Shown here piece after piece: positions 21,102-32,211 of a stretch of 64,000 nt of DNA (position 1 is its first letter; each line of letters starts with the position of its first letter). The notes beneath the pieces were generated by a model, which saw nothing but the letters and a program-made list of their open reading frames with translations, ran no database searches and was not told where the DNA came from. The DNA is from Brachycybe producta. Lineage: Eukaryota; Arthropoda; Diplopoda; Playtdesmida; Andrognathidae. The stretch covers positions 4,535,001 through 4,599,000 of the forward strand of contig JAUPFP010000001.1 of assembly GCA_036925085.1 (NCBI GenBank), written 5' to 3'. The position numbers were made by a program, and so were the translations under genes.

Positions 21102-22009
21102 CAGTGGGTCTCCAAATTTTTTTGATTGGTACCCCTAAGACAGAAAAAAAAAAAAAAAAAAATAGCGCGGACCCCCGCTACGTGGCTACTTGTGCTGATT
21201 CCTCATCTATTTAGTGTTCATAATCGTGTAATTTAAAAATACAAGTTAATATTTGTTATTCTTTACTTAATTTTCTTATTTTTTCTGTCAATATAAAAAA
21301 GTCAGGGACACACATGCAGAAACATACAACAGAAAACACACAAGAAAACCACTGCAACAAAAGAAATTCTGTTCGTTTTCTTTTTTCTGTTCTGCATGTG
21401 ATGAACACACATGCAGAACAGAAATGTGACATGCCATCTATTGTGAAACATAGACAACAGACATTTGACTGTAGTTGTCAGCCATGTTGTTTGCTTTGAA
21501 TCTACAAAAAATGTTTTGATGATATCATGCTTAAATCCTATTGGTTCATTTATAACAGAAAGCAGGAAAGAACAGAAAAGATAGAGCAAAGCTAGCTCTT
21601 ATTTTAGGTTCTGTTCTGTTTTTTTTTTTTTGCACTTTGGAAAATGAAGAATTGTCTGTTTTCTTACATGTTTTCTTTTACGTTTTCTGCATGTGTGTCC
21701 CTGGCTTTAGGAAAAAAAAAAATACAAAAAGAAAATATTAAATTTTCTGGCGTACCCCCTGGGTAGGCTTGCCATCTTTCCTCTTTTGTGGAGGACAGTC
21801 CTCCATTGGAAGGAAACGTCCTCCGACCAGGATCGTCCTCCATGAAGGCAAACATGTCCTCCACACAATAAATTGTATAAAAACTTAAATACGTTCGTGG
21901 AGCCGGATGGTCCTGGCCAGAGGACAGTTCTACTGCATGGAGGAGGACTGTCCTCCACAGGTGGCAAGCCTACCCCTGGGGTATGCGTACCCCACTTTGG
22001 AGACCACTG
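21102..22009. mobile_element. hAT-like element nested in the mariner, with 8 bp target duplication
   Basis: The 15 bp tips cagtgggtctccaaa and tttggagaccactg are inverted. The flanks tttcaaag (21094-21101) and ttttaaag (22010-22017) agree at seven of eight positions, fitting the 8 bp target duplication of hAT. Inside near each tip are rare-cut words (ggtacccct, gcgtacccc) also inverted. Length 908 bp, no transposase. Confidence 0.75.
21302..21710. repeat. Inner foldback nested in the hAT-like element
   Basis: cagggacacacatgcagaa at 21303 and its complement ending at about 21704 form the outer pair. tctgttctgcatgtg/cacatgcagaacaga is a perfect 15 bp hairpin near 21387-21425. A second inverted pair (gaacagaa/ttctgttctg) lies at 21568-21618. 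Chance open frames of 61-95 codons arise on both strands. It could be another CAGGG-tipped hAT MITE. Confidence 0.65.
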
Positions 22010-22129
22010 TTTTAAAGTATAAGCTCTGCACAACTTGTGCGCATTGACTGTGGTGTGTAGGCCTATTGGCTTTTTTCCGAACTTTCTAGTTTATTTTGAA
22101 AAGAAAAAAATATTTCAAAACAAACCAAA

Positions 22130-22640
22130 AAAAAAGGGGCCTGGCTCACTACAGCTACCAGGCTCACTACAGCTGCCAGGGTCACTACCTGAGCTACCAA
22201 AAAAATAGATAGACCTTTTTTTTTCATCAAAAGGGTCATTACAGCTACCAAAAAATATAGTCCTGTTTTATCAATACGTTTAGTTTAGGTTAGATTCGGT
22301 TCAGTTAGGTTTCATTAGACTTGGTTAGGTTAGCTTCCGTAAGGATCAGTTAGGTTCGGTTAGGTTCGGTAAGGATAGGTTAGGTTCGGTTAGGTTCGGT
22401 TAGGTTAGGTTTGGTAAGGTTCGGTTAGGTTCAGTTAGGTTTGGTAAGGTTCGGTTAGGTTTCATTAATTAGGTTAGGTTAGGGAGAAAGGGTTATATTT
22501 TTTGGTAGCTGTAGTTATGAGAAAGTGATGAAAAAATGTCTATATTTTGTTCCTATATTTTTTGGTAGTTGTAGTGACCCAATTAGCTGTTCTCCCCCTA
22601 GTAACTGTAGTGACCCCCAACCTATTAACCAAAAAAGTTC
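22130..22640. repeat. Inverted GTAGCTGTAGTGAC words around a TTAGGT-rich core
   Basis: Left side (22141-22255) has four copies of tcactacagct-acca. Right side (22495-22612) has three copies of the complement. Between them, 22275-22490 is a degenerate array of ggttcggttaggttaggt, built from 5-6 base TTAGG/TTCGG units. It resembles telomere-like repeats but is irregular. Confidence 0.7.
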
Positions 22641-22676
22641 TAAACAAAATGTGATGAATACTTTTGCGCCACCCTG

Positions 22677-23114
22677 TATATATATACAGGTATCTCAGGT
22701 AAAACAGGTAAAAAAAGAAAGAACTTGTTGGGCGCTAAAATTCTTGAATGACTTTTTTTTTTGTTGTCTTTTTGTTATTATGAACGATTTTTGTCTCAAG
22801 GAAGAGACATTTTTATGATGACCGTTATTTTGCAAAGAACACAGAAATCATTTTAAGGTTTCCACTTAAACGGCTTTTATAAATAGGGTTTTTATCACTT
22901 TGTTAAACTATTTTTTTTTGTGGTGGAAGTTCATTTAACCAAAAATGACAAAAGACAAGACCCTCAAAAAAAAAATTCACTATTATGTCAAGTCCAAAGG
23001 TTTAATTAATGTACACTCAATTGCATAAGTTTTAACATGAAAACTTGTGACAATCCTTTTTCAAACCAGAAAAAAAAATCAGATGATTTATTTTTATGAC
23101 CAATTTTCATTCAA

Positions 23115-23147
<33 letters not shown>

Positions 23148-23479
23148 TTTCAACAAAAAAAAATCACTCATTATTAAAGATAAAACAAGAATTTTCCATT
23201 TTTTATAATCAAAACGTTTTAAGATTATTTTATTTTAAATTTTGCAACATGGTTGGTCTCTCTCTCTCTCTAAACAAGAGATTATAAAAGTTTTTATTGC
23301 AACAAAAAATATGATTGATTCATTCATAAATTGATATTTCGTGATATTTATAAAAAAAAATAACATGATGATTTTTTATATAAAATACACGATTTTTTTA
23401 AAAAAAAAATTAGGTGTAATTTTGTGTGGTTTTAAAAAAATGTAAATGATATTTGGGAACCCTTTTCTTCAAAAAGCAA
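22677..23479. other. AT-rich spacer with CT microsatellite
   Basis: (CT)n at 23114-23147 and a shorter CT run near 23257-23270. The open frame at 23096-23287 is made by the CT runs and is not a gene. Confidence 0.6.
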
Positions 23480-23625
23480 AACTAGTAGGAATTTTGAAAG
23501 TTTTTAAGAAACTAGAAGAGTAGACTATATAGTTCAATCACTTAAAAGAGTACTTTCATGTTGATATATTTTATAATAAGCTTTTTTGTCTTCAAAAAAG
23601 TTCATTTTGAAAGATGCTATTATTA
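23480..23625. repeat. FB-A partial copy
   Basis: gaaactagaagagtagac, caatcacttaaaag, catgttgatat and the inverted ttcattttgaaagatg show a shortened foldback. Confidence 0.65.
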
Positions 23626-23870
23626 ATATAATTTCCATACATAAAAAATGCAATAAATGTTTTTTTTTTAAAAAAAATATAAAATAATATTTTTTTTTAA
23701 TATTTTCTATTATTTTAAAAAATGGTTTATTTATTTATTTGATTATCATTTTATGATATTTACATATGATTTACAAAGTTATACCATAGTTTGTACATTT
23801 TTGTATACGTTTTACAACATGGTTGCTTTTACACTGCAGTTGATGCAATAAATACTTTTTTCTTATATAA
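23626..23870. other. AT-rich spacer, nothing recognised
   Basis: Runs of A and T with TTTATTTA words; no frame or repeat family recognised. Confidence 0.4.
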
Positions 23871-24258
23871 AAAATTAATAATTTCGTTATTTTAGGACAA
23901 AATTAATAATTTCGTTATTTTAGGAAAATAATTAATAATTTTGTTATATTTAAAATAATTAATAATTTTGTTATTTTAGGACACAATTAATAATTTTGTT
24001 ATTTTAGAACAAAATTAATAATTTTGTTATTTTAGGAAAAAAAATAATAATTTTGTTTATTTTAGGACAAAATTAATAATTTCGTTATAATAGGAAAAAA
24101 ATTAATAATTTTGTTATTTTAGTAAAAAATTAATAATTTTGTTATATTTAAAAAAATTTAATAATTTTATTTTAGTAAAAAAATTAATAATTTTGTTATT
24201 TTAGAAAAAAATAATTTTTTTATTTTAGAAAAAAATTAATAATTTTGTTATTTTTTAA
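23871..24258. repeat. ~27 bp AT-rich minisatellite
   Basis: About 14 units of attaataattttgttatttt plus agga/aaaa spacer. Variants differ by C/T at the ttcgtt position and by spacer length. Confidence 0.9.
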
Positions 24259-24537
24259 AAATAAATAAATTATTGCTATTGAATAAGTTATTTATTTATT
24301 CGTTGACGTTTTAGAAATTTGCGACTGAGCAAGTGTATTACCCGATTGTAACTGAAATGTTACTTTATAAGATGACACCTTAAGATACGGTTTGACTGTA
24401 TATGAAAGGTGAAAATAATAGTTTTACAACTTCAAAAGGCAAACTTAAAACACCCCGTCAATCACTCATTTGAATAAATTTTATACAAAAGATAGTTGTA
24501 GATTTTTTTATATTGCACATTTGTAAAGTTTATAAAT

Positions 24538-24845
24538 CAGGGCTTTGGAGCAACACTACGACAATAATATTGGCAGCTCCGACTTCGCTCCAGCTCCTTT
24601 TTCAAATTAATTTTGAATTAAATTTCTTAAATCAAATTTAACATTAACATAAATAGTGCCACCATTACAACTCACACAAATGACTTAACAGTAAAATCAA
24701 TTAAATAAATAAGAATTCAAATGTTGGATTGAAATGAAAATTTAAAAGAAAAAAAAAAACTGGAGCAGGTAAGGAGTCAAAAATATTACTACTCCAGCTC
24801 CAGGTAAACACATGCTGCTGCACTGCTCCGGGCTCCAAAAAGCTT
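24538..24845. mobile_element. Possible hAT-like MITE (GGCTTTGGAGC tips)
   Basis: cagggctttggagcaac at the left and gctccgggctccaaaaagc at the right are inverted. Inner ctccagctcc blocks at 24588 and 24791 also pair. Target duplication not clear. Confidence 0.45.
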
Positions 24846-25054
24846 GTTTTACTGTATATTTGCATCTATACATTATGTTGCATTCAATTGGCGTAATTGT
24901 TCATTACACGAAATGAACATAAATAGATCTGATGCAAAATGCGAAATGGACGTGCATTTTCTGTAATGGACAAATACATCAATATACCATATACATGTTT
25001 TTTTTTTTAACCATTTGTGTATTTTTGTACTTCAGAATGCATGTATATTATACA
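24846..25054. other. Spacer, nothing recognised
   Basis: A T run (25003-25010) and TAGGCCTA at 25055 border this stretch; no gene seen. Confidence 0.4.
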
Positions 25055-25062
25055 TAGGCCTA

Positions 25063-25362
25063 ATACCTTGTAGTATGAGTTAAATGAATTGAAATAAAAT
25101 GTGTTTAAGTGAATTATAAGGAATCCAGTTAAGGACATAAACCCAAATAAAAATTGACTTTAATTATTAATATTTTAAAAATTGAAGTACTAAATCAATA
25201 TTTTGTCAATAGTTTATATATTTTATGTATTAACTCAATGTTTTCAGATTATTAACTGAATAAATTGAATTCGATATATTGTTTGTTTGCCCTTCACAGG
25301 GGGCTCTGTAGAACACGTTTATTATTTAAATGCATTTAAATTATCAGGTGTCTACTAGGTAT
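25063..25362 (+). mobile_element. MITE-D copy 2
   Basis: Starts taccttgtagtatgagtt and ends atcaggtgtctactaggtat. The interior has ggaatccagttaaggacat, attgactttaattatta and gcccttcacagggggctctg. Imperfect inverted tips (ATACCT-GTA..ACAC) and TA at the borders. Confidence 0.8.
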
Positions 25363-26437
25363 AAAGGAATGCATTTTTGCGAGTTTTTAAACTGCATAAA
25401 AAATCTTAACCTTAATCAACTATTTTTATATGACATTTGCAATTGCATGTTTTTGCATATTTTTTTTTGTGCATATTTTCAGCACTTGCACAACTTCACA
25501 AATGCAAGCATATTTTTATACTGCATAAAATGCACTCAAATTTCTAACTTTTTTTTATGTTGCATAAAAATCCTAACAATAATGATTTAACCTTTCTCTC
25601 TCTCGCTCTCTCTCTCCCTGTATGTTGCAATGAATGAATGCTATATCTACTTTCATGTTTAACAGTCCAAATGGCACCAAAACAAAAGTTGTAAATTGTC
25701 AATTCAGAACATACAAATGGGCATATTTTTCTTGTTTTAAATACCAAGCACCATCAGACATTTTAAATTTGAACGTTTTTCTTCCAGATTCTTTTTTGTG
25801 TGTATGTGTGTCTATTTGGCAAAGTTGCTGTTGTGCATATATTATAATATAAGGCACCAAAGAAAATAGGGAGAAAAAAAAAAGACAAAACATTTGCAAA
25901 CAAACTGTCAATTTAGCATCTTTTGAAAGCAAAGCATCCTTAAGAGCAATTCGTAGTCAATTGTTTAAAACTAAAAAGAAGAAAAAGTATCAGTTTAATA
26001 ATAATGCCGACGACAAGTTTGTTAGGCACTTTATATAATGTATGTATATACCCACACACATAACACACACACATTTATATGGTGAAAAATAAAAAAGACC
26101 CTCGCAGAAGAAGAAGAAGAAGAAAGTCTTCTTATGTAGGTCTTAAAACTCCCGAGAAAAAAAAAGAGCATTACCTGAAAAAGCTTTTTTTAAGATTGAA
26201 GTTTGTAGATTTCACCCCCCCCACCCCTTCTACCCTCCTCCTCCCTCTTCCCCTCCCTCAGGTGATTGTAGACCTTTTAAACTGTCGTCTAGATTACTCG
26301 GCGTCAAAAACGCCAGCTTCAGAAAGGTGATAAAATCGCTTTATCATTAATAAAAATTCATTGAAGACTTTTTTTCTCAACAAAAAAAAAAGTTTCTCAC
26401 TTTTGTTGTTGTTGTTGTTGTCTTGACAAAGTGGAAA
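25363..26437. other. Spacer with microsatellites, no gene
   Basis: Recurrent gcataaaa and gcatatttt words (25370-25570), a CT run (25593-25618), an AC run (26050-26075), AGAAGA (26106-26125) and a CCCTCC-rich stretch (26211-26260). Frames of up to 86 codons here look like chance. Confidence 0.5.
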
Positions 26438-27535
26438 TCAAGTCTTTCTGCAAATTCACCAGTCAAGGTGTCAAAAACTACCAATTTATTAGAAAATCTA
26501 TGCTTTGACTACCGTTTTAGGCAATTTGCATAATGCCTTCATCAATGCTTTTTTTATTTTAGGCATTCTGTGTGGCATTGTTTTAAAATAACAGTCAATG
26601 TTGCAAATCTACTAATTTGATAGTAAATCTACACACTAACAGCAATATATGTCCAAAAGCACTAATTTTCTAGAAAACGTGCACATTGACTGATGTTTTA
26701 GGCGATCTACAGAATGCCTGCATCAACATAACCAATCTATGTAAGCCTTTTTTTTATTTAAGGCATTCTACACACTGTATAAAGCAACAAGTGAATGTGC
26801 AAAACTACCAATTTATTAGAAAATCCACACATTGACAGGTATTTTAGACAATGTGCAGAATGAGTGCATTAAAACCAATCTATATATGCTTTTTTTAATT
26901 TTAGGCATTCTGTACATTATCTAAAACAACAGTGCATATGTAAAACCACCTATAACAGCAATGTACTATGTACAAAAAAAACCCACAAAATTTATAGAAA
27001 ATCCACACACATTGACTGGTGTTTTAGGCAATTTGCAGAATGCATAAAAGAGCAAAAAAATATAGGGAACACCTTAATGATATTATTTAGATTGTTTTGT
27101 TGTTTTAGCCAATGTGCACATTATCTAAAACAACAAGTGAATGTGCAAAACCACCAATTTGATAATAATTTGACAGCAGTGCAAATCACAAATTTTCTTA
27201 GGCAATGTGCAGAATGGATAAAATAAAAGAATTTAGGCAATAATTTAATGAACATTATGTAGCTTGCTTTGTTGTTTCAGGCATTTTAAACAATCGATGT
27301 ACAAAACTGCTAATTTAACTGGTATCAGTAGACGCTATTTTAAGAAATGTACAGAATGCCTAAAACAATAAGCCAATCTAGACAACAATCATAGATATTC
27401 AGCTTGTTGTCATAGGCATTTTTTTTGTACAGTGTCTAATAGGCTACAACATCAGTCAATGTGTAAATTTGCATTCAAATTGATGGTGCATGTTGCACAC
27501 TGTCTACAAATTGTGCAAAATGACTTGATTTTCCA
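26438..27535. repeat. FB-G family expanded into degenerate satellite
   Basis: About eight units of 110-160 bp, each with a 'cacattgac-gtgttttaggcaatgtgcagaatg' order (split here) and inverted 'aggcattctgtacattatct' words. The array starts with ctttctgcaaattcaccagtc and ends with caaaatgacttgattttcc, the same tips as the short copy at 50.4 kb. Confidence 0.7.
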
Positions 27536-28029
27536 CTTAGACTGTCACCATGTCTACTTGTGTTTCTAGTTGAAGGTGAGACTTTTAAAATGTGTTCCTG
27601 TAATAATAATTGTGATGATGATGATGATGATGATGACTGACAGTCGTCACTCAGTCGCCTGTTTTTTTTGTGTCTGTTTTCATTGCCATGCCACACACTC
27701 ACTCACTCACTATCATGAAACTCTTGATTATGAGCGACACTTAATTTTGTAATATGATGCAGTCAGTCATGATGATGAAATAGTAAAAAAAAAAATAGAA
27801 GGGCTCTTAAAAGATAAGCTAGACTTAAAAATCCCCATTTCAAAGTGAGTGATGGATCATATTGAGTAAAGTCACTCAAAATTTTACACAAATATAAAGT
27901 CAAACGCGGTCAAACGCTTTGCAGATATTCTACTTGATGAACTTCTTTTTTTAAAAAAAAGTCGCTAAGAAAAAAACAAACTATTTTTCTATCTTATCAA
28001 AACAACTTTTTTTTTAAAAAAAGAAAAAG
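27536..28029. other. Spacer with GAT microsatellite, no gene
   Basis: (GAT)n at 27614-27636 and three CACT repeats at about 27697. A 75-codon minus frame is serine-rich because of the GAT repeat and has no family resemblance. Confidence 0.5.
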
Positions 28030-28735
28030 CTTGAAAGTGTTTTAGAAACTAGAAGAGTAAACTGAATCAACGAAGAGAATTTTCATGTTTGCAAATGCTC
28101 ACTTTTTTATTCTTATGACCCAATTGAAATCATATGAATACCAAAATGAGCATTTGCTCATGAGTATGAGCACAGAGCAAAAAAAAAATATTAGGTCTAC
28201 TATGGAGTCTAATGGTCACTCATTTCTTTTTGTGAGCAATTGCTTCACTATTTGGAGATATTCATATATGAAAGTTGAGCAAATACTCCAAATAGTGAGG
28301 AATTGCTCACAAACAAAAATCGAGTTTGGACAAGATGTAGACTGAATTTCTTTAAAAAACAAACAAACAAACAAACCCAGCCTTCAGAACTAGGAAAAAA
28401 TTACAAAAAATATGTGGACCAATGTTTTGAAGTGCCCTGTGACAATTACAACAAGCACCACCATAACAGGCTACAAAAATATAACATAAAATTGAATCCA
28501 GAAACAGGCACTGAAAAGTAAGGATCACAGAAAATTAGTCCACCAAATTGGAACCATGATCAAAAGACCAAAAAAATAAAAGAAACAATATATAAGGACC
28601 TTGATGATGAAGTAAAAAGTTTATTTTGAAAGTTATCAACATGAAAATATTATTAGTAGGATTTAGCAACCCATTCTAGTTTCCTAACGCTTTCAATTTC
28701 ATCTCTTTCTCTGTTACTGAGCACTTCTGAAATGC
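28030..28735. repeat. FB-A element split by a ~530 bp loop
   Basis: Left arm at 28036-28090 (ttttagaaactagaagagta, attttcatgtttgc). Right arm at 28616-28705 (gtttattttgaaagttatc, caacatgaaaatatt, cccattctagtttcc). The loop between them holds an unrelated hairpin and 8 bp AAAC repeats. Confidence 0.65.
28232..28310. repeat. Hairpin with ~25 bp arms
   Basis: gtgagcaattgcttcactat at 28232 pairs with the sequence ending at 28310 over 25-26 bases, with one mismatch and one bulge. It lies inside the FB-A loop. Confidence 0.8.
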
Positions 28736-28924
28736 AGATTCCAGCTTACTTTCTGAGGCATATTGTATGTTGAGCTTCATTTCAAGAAGTGATACCACAT
28801 AACACGTAGCACTGAGATGCTGTCAGTGCTATACAATGGCATAGTTTGGCACATCACAGGACTGAGTTAAGTTTGAAATTGTTTGGAAAAATTACACGGG
28901 GTGATTGTCCTAAACCACAGTCCA

Positions 28925-29240
28925 GTGATATTCATAAAGCACTATACATGGGTTAGGGCTGACCACTCTAGGAAAATTAGGGAGATTTTTGCTAGGACAG
29001 ATTCATATTATTGGTCTTTTTTTAACTAAGAGTTATAAGACAATGGAACTCTCTTCCTGAGGAAGAAGTGGTGAATGGGGATAATATTGTTTTGTGGGAT
29101 TGATAATCATTTATTAATTTTGTTTTGTTTATATATTTGCTTGACAATGCTTAATGCTGCATGTGGACTTTTATGTCCCTCTGCCATAGGCATATTTGGC
29201 TGCTAGCAGAGTACTAATTGTAATTGTAATTGTAACACAA
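28925..29240 (+). pseudogene. CR1/L2-like non-LTR retrotransposon 3' end (reverse transcriptase tail)
   Basis: Translation gives YTWVRADHSRKIREIFART, then SYYWSFF, and after a frame change LRVIRQWNSLPEEEVV. RV-x-x-WNSLP-x-VV is the well-known C-terminal signature of CR1/L2-type reverse transcriptases. A stop precedes LRV. The 3' end finishes in taattgtaattgtaattgta at about 29215-29236, the short tandem tail such elements use. The copy is truncated and dead. Confidence 0.75.
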
Positions 29241-29419
29241 TATAAATTTGACAAGAGGATTAAAAAGTTATAATGCAAATTTAAGGTTTTGTTACACAAT
29301 TTTTTGCTAATAAAATTATTTGGCCGTTTTTTGAGCCATAATTAATATAATTATGTTACAAACATGACATCACACACTTCTTTTTCTCTCTCTAAAATAA
29401 TATTCGTAAAATCACATTA

Positions 29420-29770
29420 AATTGATTTGAACACCAGATGTCTCTACAAGTCAATATCTTTTAAAATCATTTTTTTTTTGTTTATTTTGCGACATATTTT
29501 ATGCGAAAACCTCGAAATCACAAAGAGATTTAAGAAATTTAGTGTTTATCTTGATGAGGTTAATCTGGCATGTCTGGCCAGTAGACGTGGCACGTTACGT
29601 GTCTATTGAACTATTTTATTTTTCCTTTGTTTTATTCTTTCTATTTTTATTTTAACATAAATTTTTATTTTAATATAAATTTATTTGTTGTAATGTGTAA
29701 TGGTCTTATTAATGACCATTGGCTCCATTGTAACCAGTTTGAATAAACTCCAATTATTAAAAATGTCACT
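29420..29770 (+). other. Possible second retroelement or transcript tail, unrecognised
   Basis: A 60-codon frame ends at 29609, followed by an AT-rich stretch, a short hairpin (aatggtcttattaatgacca near 29699-29718) and gaataaactccaattatt, a polyadenylation-like end. An inverted pair, aagaagtgatacca (28786) and tggtatcacttctt (29775), brackets the region. Identity not established. Confidence 0.3.
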
Positions 29771-30430
29771 TACATGGTATCACTTCTTAACCGATGCTAA
29801 TAGGCATGTAGACATAATGCAAATTTAAATATTTGAAATATTCAATATATATATATATATATTGCCACATAGATTAAAAATAATAGAATATTAGCAATAT
29901 TTTGACCCATCAATACTGCAAAACAGCCTTTTTGAATAACTTTATCAACTTCATTTTTGTTTGTGTGTGGTTTTACGAAAATTTATATATTTTGTGTTTT
30001 TTTTTTCTTCTCCCAGCTGATTATAGGCACCTCTAGCAAATTTGTTCCCCGTTATGGGCATCCCGGTTACTTATTTAATCTGAAAGTGGCCCCTTCATAA
30101 GTATAGACCAAAGTATATAAACATAGGGTGCAATATTGTAAAACTTTTGATGTTTGCAAATTGCCCATCATATACAGTATATATATATATAGTAAGCATC
30201 AGCAGTAATTCACTCAGGCAAAGTAAGATTGAATGGCGGCATTGCATTTGAATGACTGACCAGTGAAGTAGTAGTGACCCTCCCCCCTTCCCTCCTTTGG
30301 ATTTGAGTTTCTTGTCTTTATTTACCGAGATCGGTCAGTCCCACATACTGACCACCATATAATCATTGGGGAAGGATACCGGTATCTAAAAAGGAACCCA
30401 TAATACCGGCAAAATGAAAAGAAGTCATTC
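29771..30430. other. Spacer, no gene
   Basis: Short TA runs (29846-29862, 30176-30191). Nothing else recognised. Confidence 0.5.
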
Positions 30431-31280
30431 TGTACTATTACTAGGCAATTTGAGAATGCATACATATTCAGTAGTAAATCTGAAAATTTATTAGCAATTT
30501 AGGCATTATGTAGAATGCTTTAAGGCCCCAACTGTTGACTATGCAGATTTTAATGCAAGAAATTCAGCATGTAGAAAACGCCAACTGAAAATACGGCAGA
30601 AAACAAAATTTCTCTAATTTAAATATTTATTTCTATGCTATTTACGGTATTTTGCTTTTTTTTTCTGTTTACTTTCCACCAAATAAATAGAATAGAATTA
30701 TTTAAATTATAAAATATATATATATTTTCAGTTTGCATTTTCTGTCTGTGGGTTCTTTGAATTAAGGCATTGAATTTAAAGCACTGCCTTAAAACGCCAA
30801 CTGCAAATGCGACTGAAAACATTTTTTTTTCTAATTTAAATATATACATGTCGTTGTATTCTATATATTTTGCTTTTTTTCTGCTTACTTTCCGCCGAAT
30901 AAATATCAAAGAATTATTTAAATTAGAGAAATTATATTTTCAGTCGGCGTTTTCTGCATGTGGGATCTACGACTTCAGCATTTTACACATTGCCTAAAAA
31001 CACCAACTGAAAATACAATTTCTCTAATTTAAATTATTATGTCCTAGTTCGCTTTTTTTCTGCTTGCTTTCCTGCAAATAGAAACAAAAAATTGTTTAAA
31101 TTAGAGAAATTCTATTTTCAGCCAGCGATTTCTGCAAGTATGAATCTTCACCATATGCATTTTCTCACATTGCCTAAAATTTTTGCACAATGCCTTAAAA
31201 CAATTCAAACAAAACACTTTCTTTCATCTTTTTTTAACATATTGCCTAGTTAATTTACAGAATGACGTTTATTGACATTT
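30431..31280. repeat. Three tandem ~200 bp foldbacks inside FB-G-like flanks
   Basis: Each unit has cgccaactgaaaat on the left, a ttctctaatttaaat/atttaaattagagaa inverted pair, and ttttcagtcggcgttttctg on the right (units near 30575, 30790 and 30998). The outer flanks carry FB-G words (aggcattatgtagaatgc, cacattgcctaaaa). Confidence 0.7.
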
Positions 31281-31835
31281 GTTGCAATAAAATATAACTT
31301 TCACCCTTTTTTTTAATAGAAAATTATTACTTTCAGCAACTGAAAAAAAGCCAAAAAAAAAAAACCCCACTCACACCACACACATTGACAGGGTCAATGA
31401 TACACAGCAAAGGTGTTCTATATATAATTAAAATAGGTATATAATAGCATTGTGGTCATCATCATCATACCTGACTGACTGACCACTGACTGACCACTTG
31501 ACCAGTTCTCTTTCAAAATGAATATATACTTTGTTGGGTGAAGGAAAAAAAAAAGTCAATATGAATTGTGGCTTGAGGGTGGTGTTGAAGTGTCACACCA
31601 TTGAAAACACACACATACATTTTGGAGATTTGTGGTGTTTATTTAGGCGGGTTTTGGTGGCGGTGGTGGCGGCGACTGTAAAAAAGGTGAACAAAAACAC
31701 ACCTTTACCTCCTATGGTGAGAACACACGTAATAACGTAACAACAGAAGCTTTTTTTTTTACCTGTCCAATTTTCTATTATATACTTTAGTATAGTCACA
31801 TGATAAACGGCATTGCAAAACTCACCGAAAAAAAA
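31281..31835. other. Spacer, no gene
   Basis: Contains gactgactgaccactgactg (about 31472-31491) and a GGCGGTGGTGGCGGCG stretch near 31660. Frames on both strands are low-complexity. Confidence 0.5.
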
Positions 31836-32101
31836 TTAGGGGTTCGGATTTTTATGCAATTATCAAGCAAACGTTTCTCAATTTGTGGCTCAATTGTGCA
31901 TTATGCTTTTTTTTTCTAATAAAAAAGGCTGGTTATAGAGACTAGATATCTGGTTGCTATCAGTTGCCAACTAGAGTTCTAGCCTCTAACCAGTGTTTTT
32001 TATTGACAAAAAAAAACATAATTGTTAACTTTCAGAATTGGGTTTTGGGCCACAGATTGAGAAACAGTTGCTTGATAATTGCATGAAAATCCGAGCCCTA
32101 A
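31836..32101. repeat. FB-C foldback, copy 3
   Basis: ggggttcggatttttatgc to gcatgaaaatccgagcccta. The core ggttatagagactagatatc and ttctagcctctaaccag pairs. TTA lies at both borders. Confidence 0.85.
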
Positions 32102-32211
32102 TCGAAAAATTGACAGAAACTTCTGTAAAAAAAAATCTTTCATGTTTATTATTTTGAAAAAAAAAACATGTGGTTTTAAAGTGTTAACAACACTTGTATT
32201 CTAGTCTAACA

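Larger units (their letters stand above)
20470..22065 (-). pseudogene. Mariner transposase pseudogene
   Basis: Reading the minus strand, MIEEFLLPKLRVK is followed, after a frame change, by VWFQQDGATVHTSRKTM (W at 20926-20924, the catalytic Asp of QQDGA at 20914-20912). This is the second catalytic block of mariner transposases. Further down, VTINEIKQQTVSEI (near 20560-20520) resembles the TI-ELK region before the C terminus. Upstream of the hAT insertion, near 22040, VNAHKLCRAYT resembles the segment after the first catalytic residue. Stops and frameshifts are frequent, and the frame is also cut by the insertion, so no protein is made. Confidence 0.75.
19528..22676 (-). mobile_element. Decayed mariner transposon with nested insertions
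   Basis: Terminal inverted repeats match at about 23 of 26 bases: cagagtggcgcaaaagtaat at 19528 and the complement of cttttgcgccaccctg ending at 22676. TA flanks both sides (19526-19527, 22677-22678), as expected for the Tc1/mariner superfamily. The body holds a broken transposase on the minus strand and is interrupted by a hAT-like element (21102-22009). A low-complexity inverted block lies at 22130-22640. Total 3149 bp; without the nested elements it would be nearer the usual size of an autonomous mariner. Confidence 0.8.

Noticed and set aside
21302-21589. 95-codon frame with a cysteine-rich, membrane-like look
   Set aside because: It lies wholly in an inverted-repeat element nested in a hAT-like element; the cysteines come from the tgcatgtgtg words of the palindrome.
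22275-22490. True telomere repeat array
   Set aside because: Units are irregular mixtures of TTAGGT, TTCGGT and GTAAGG, not a homogeneous telomeric repeat.
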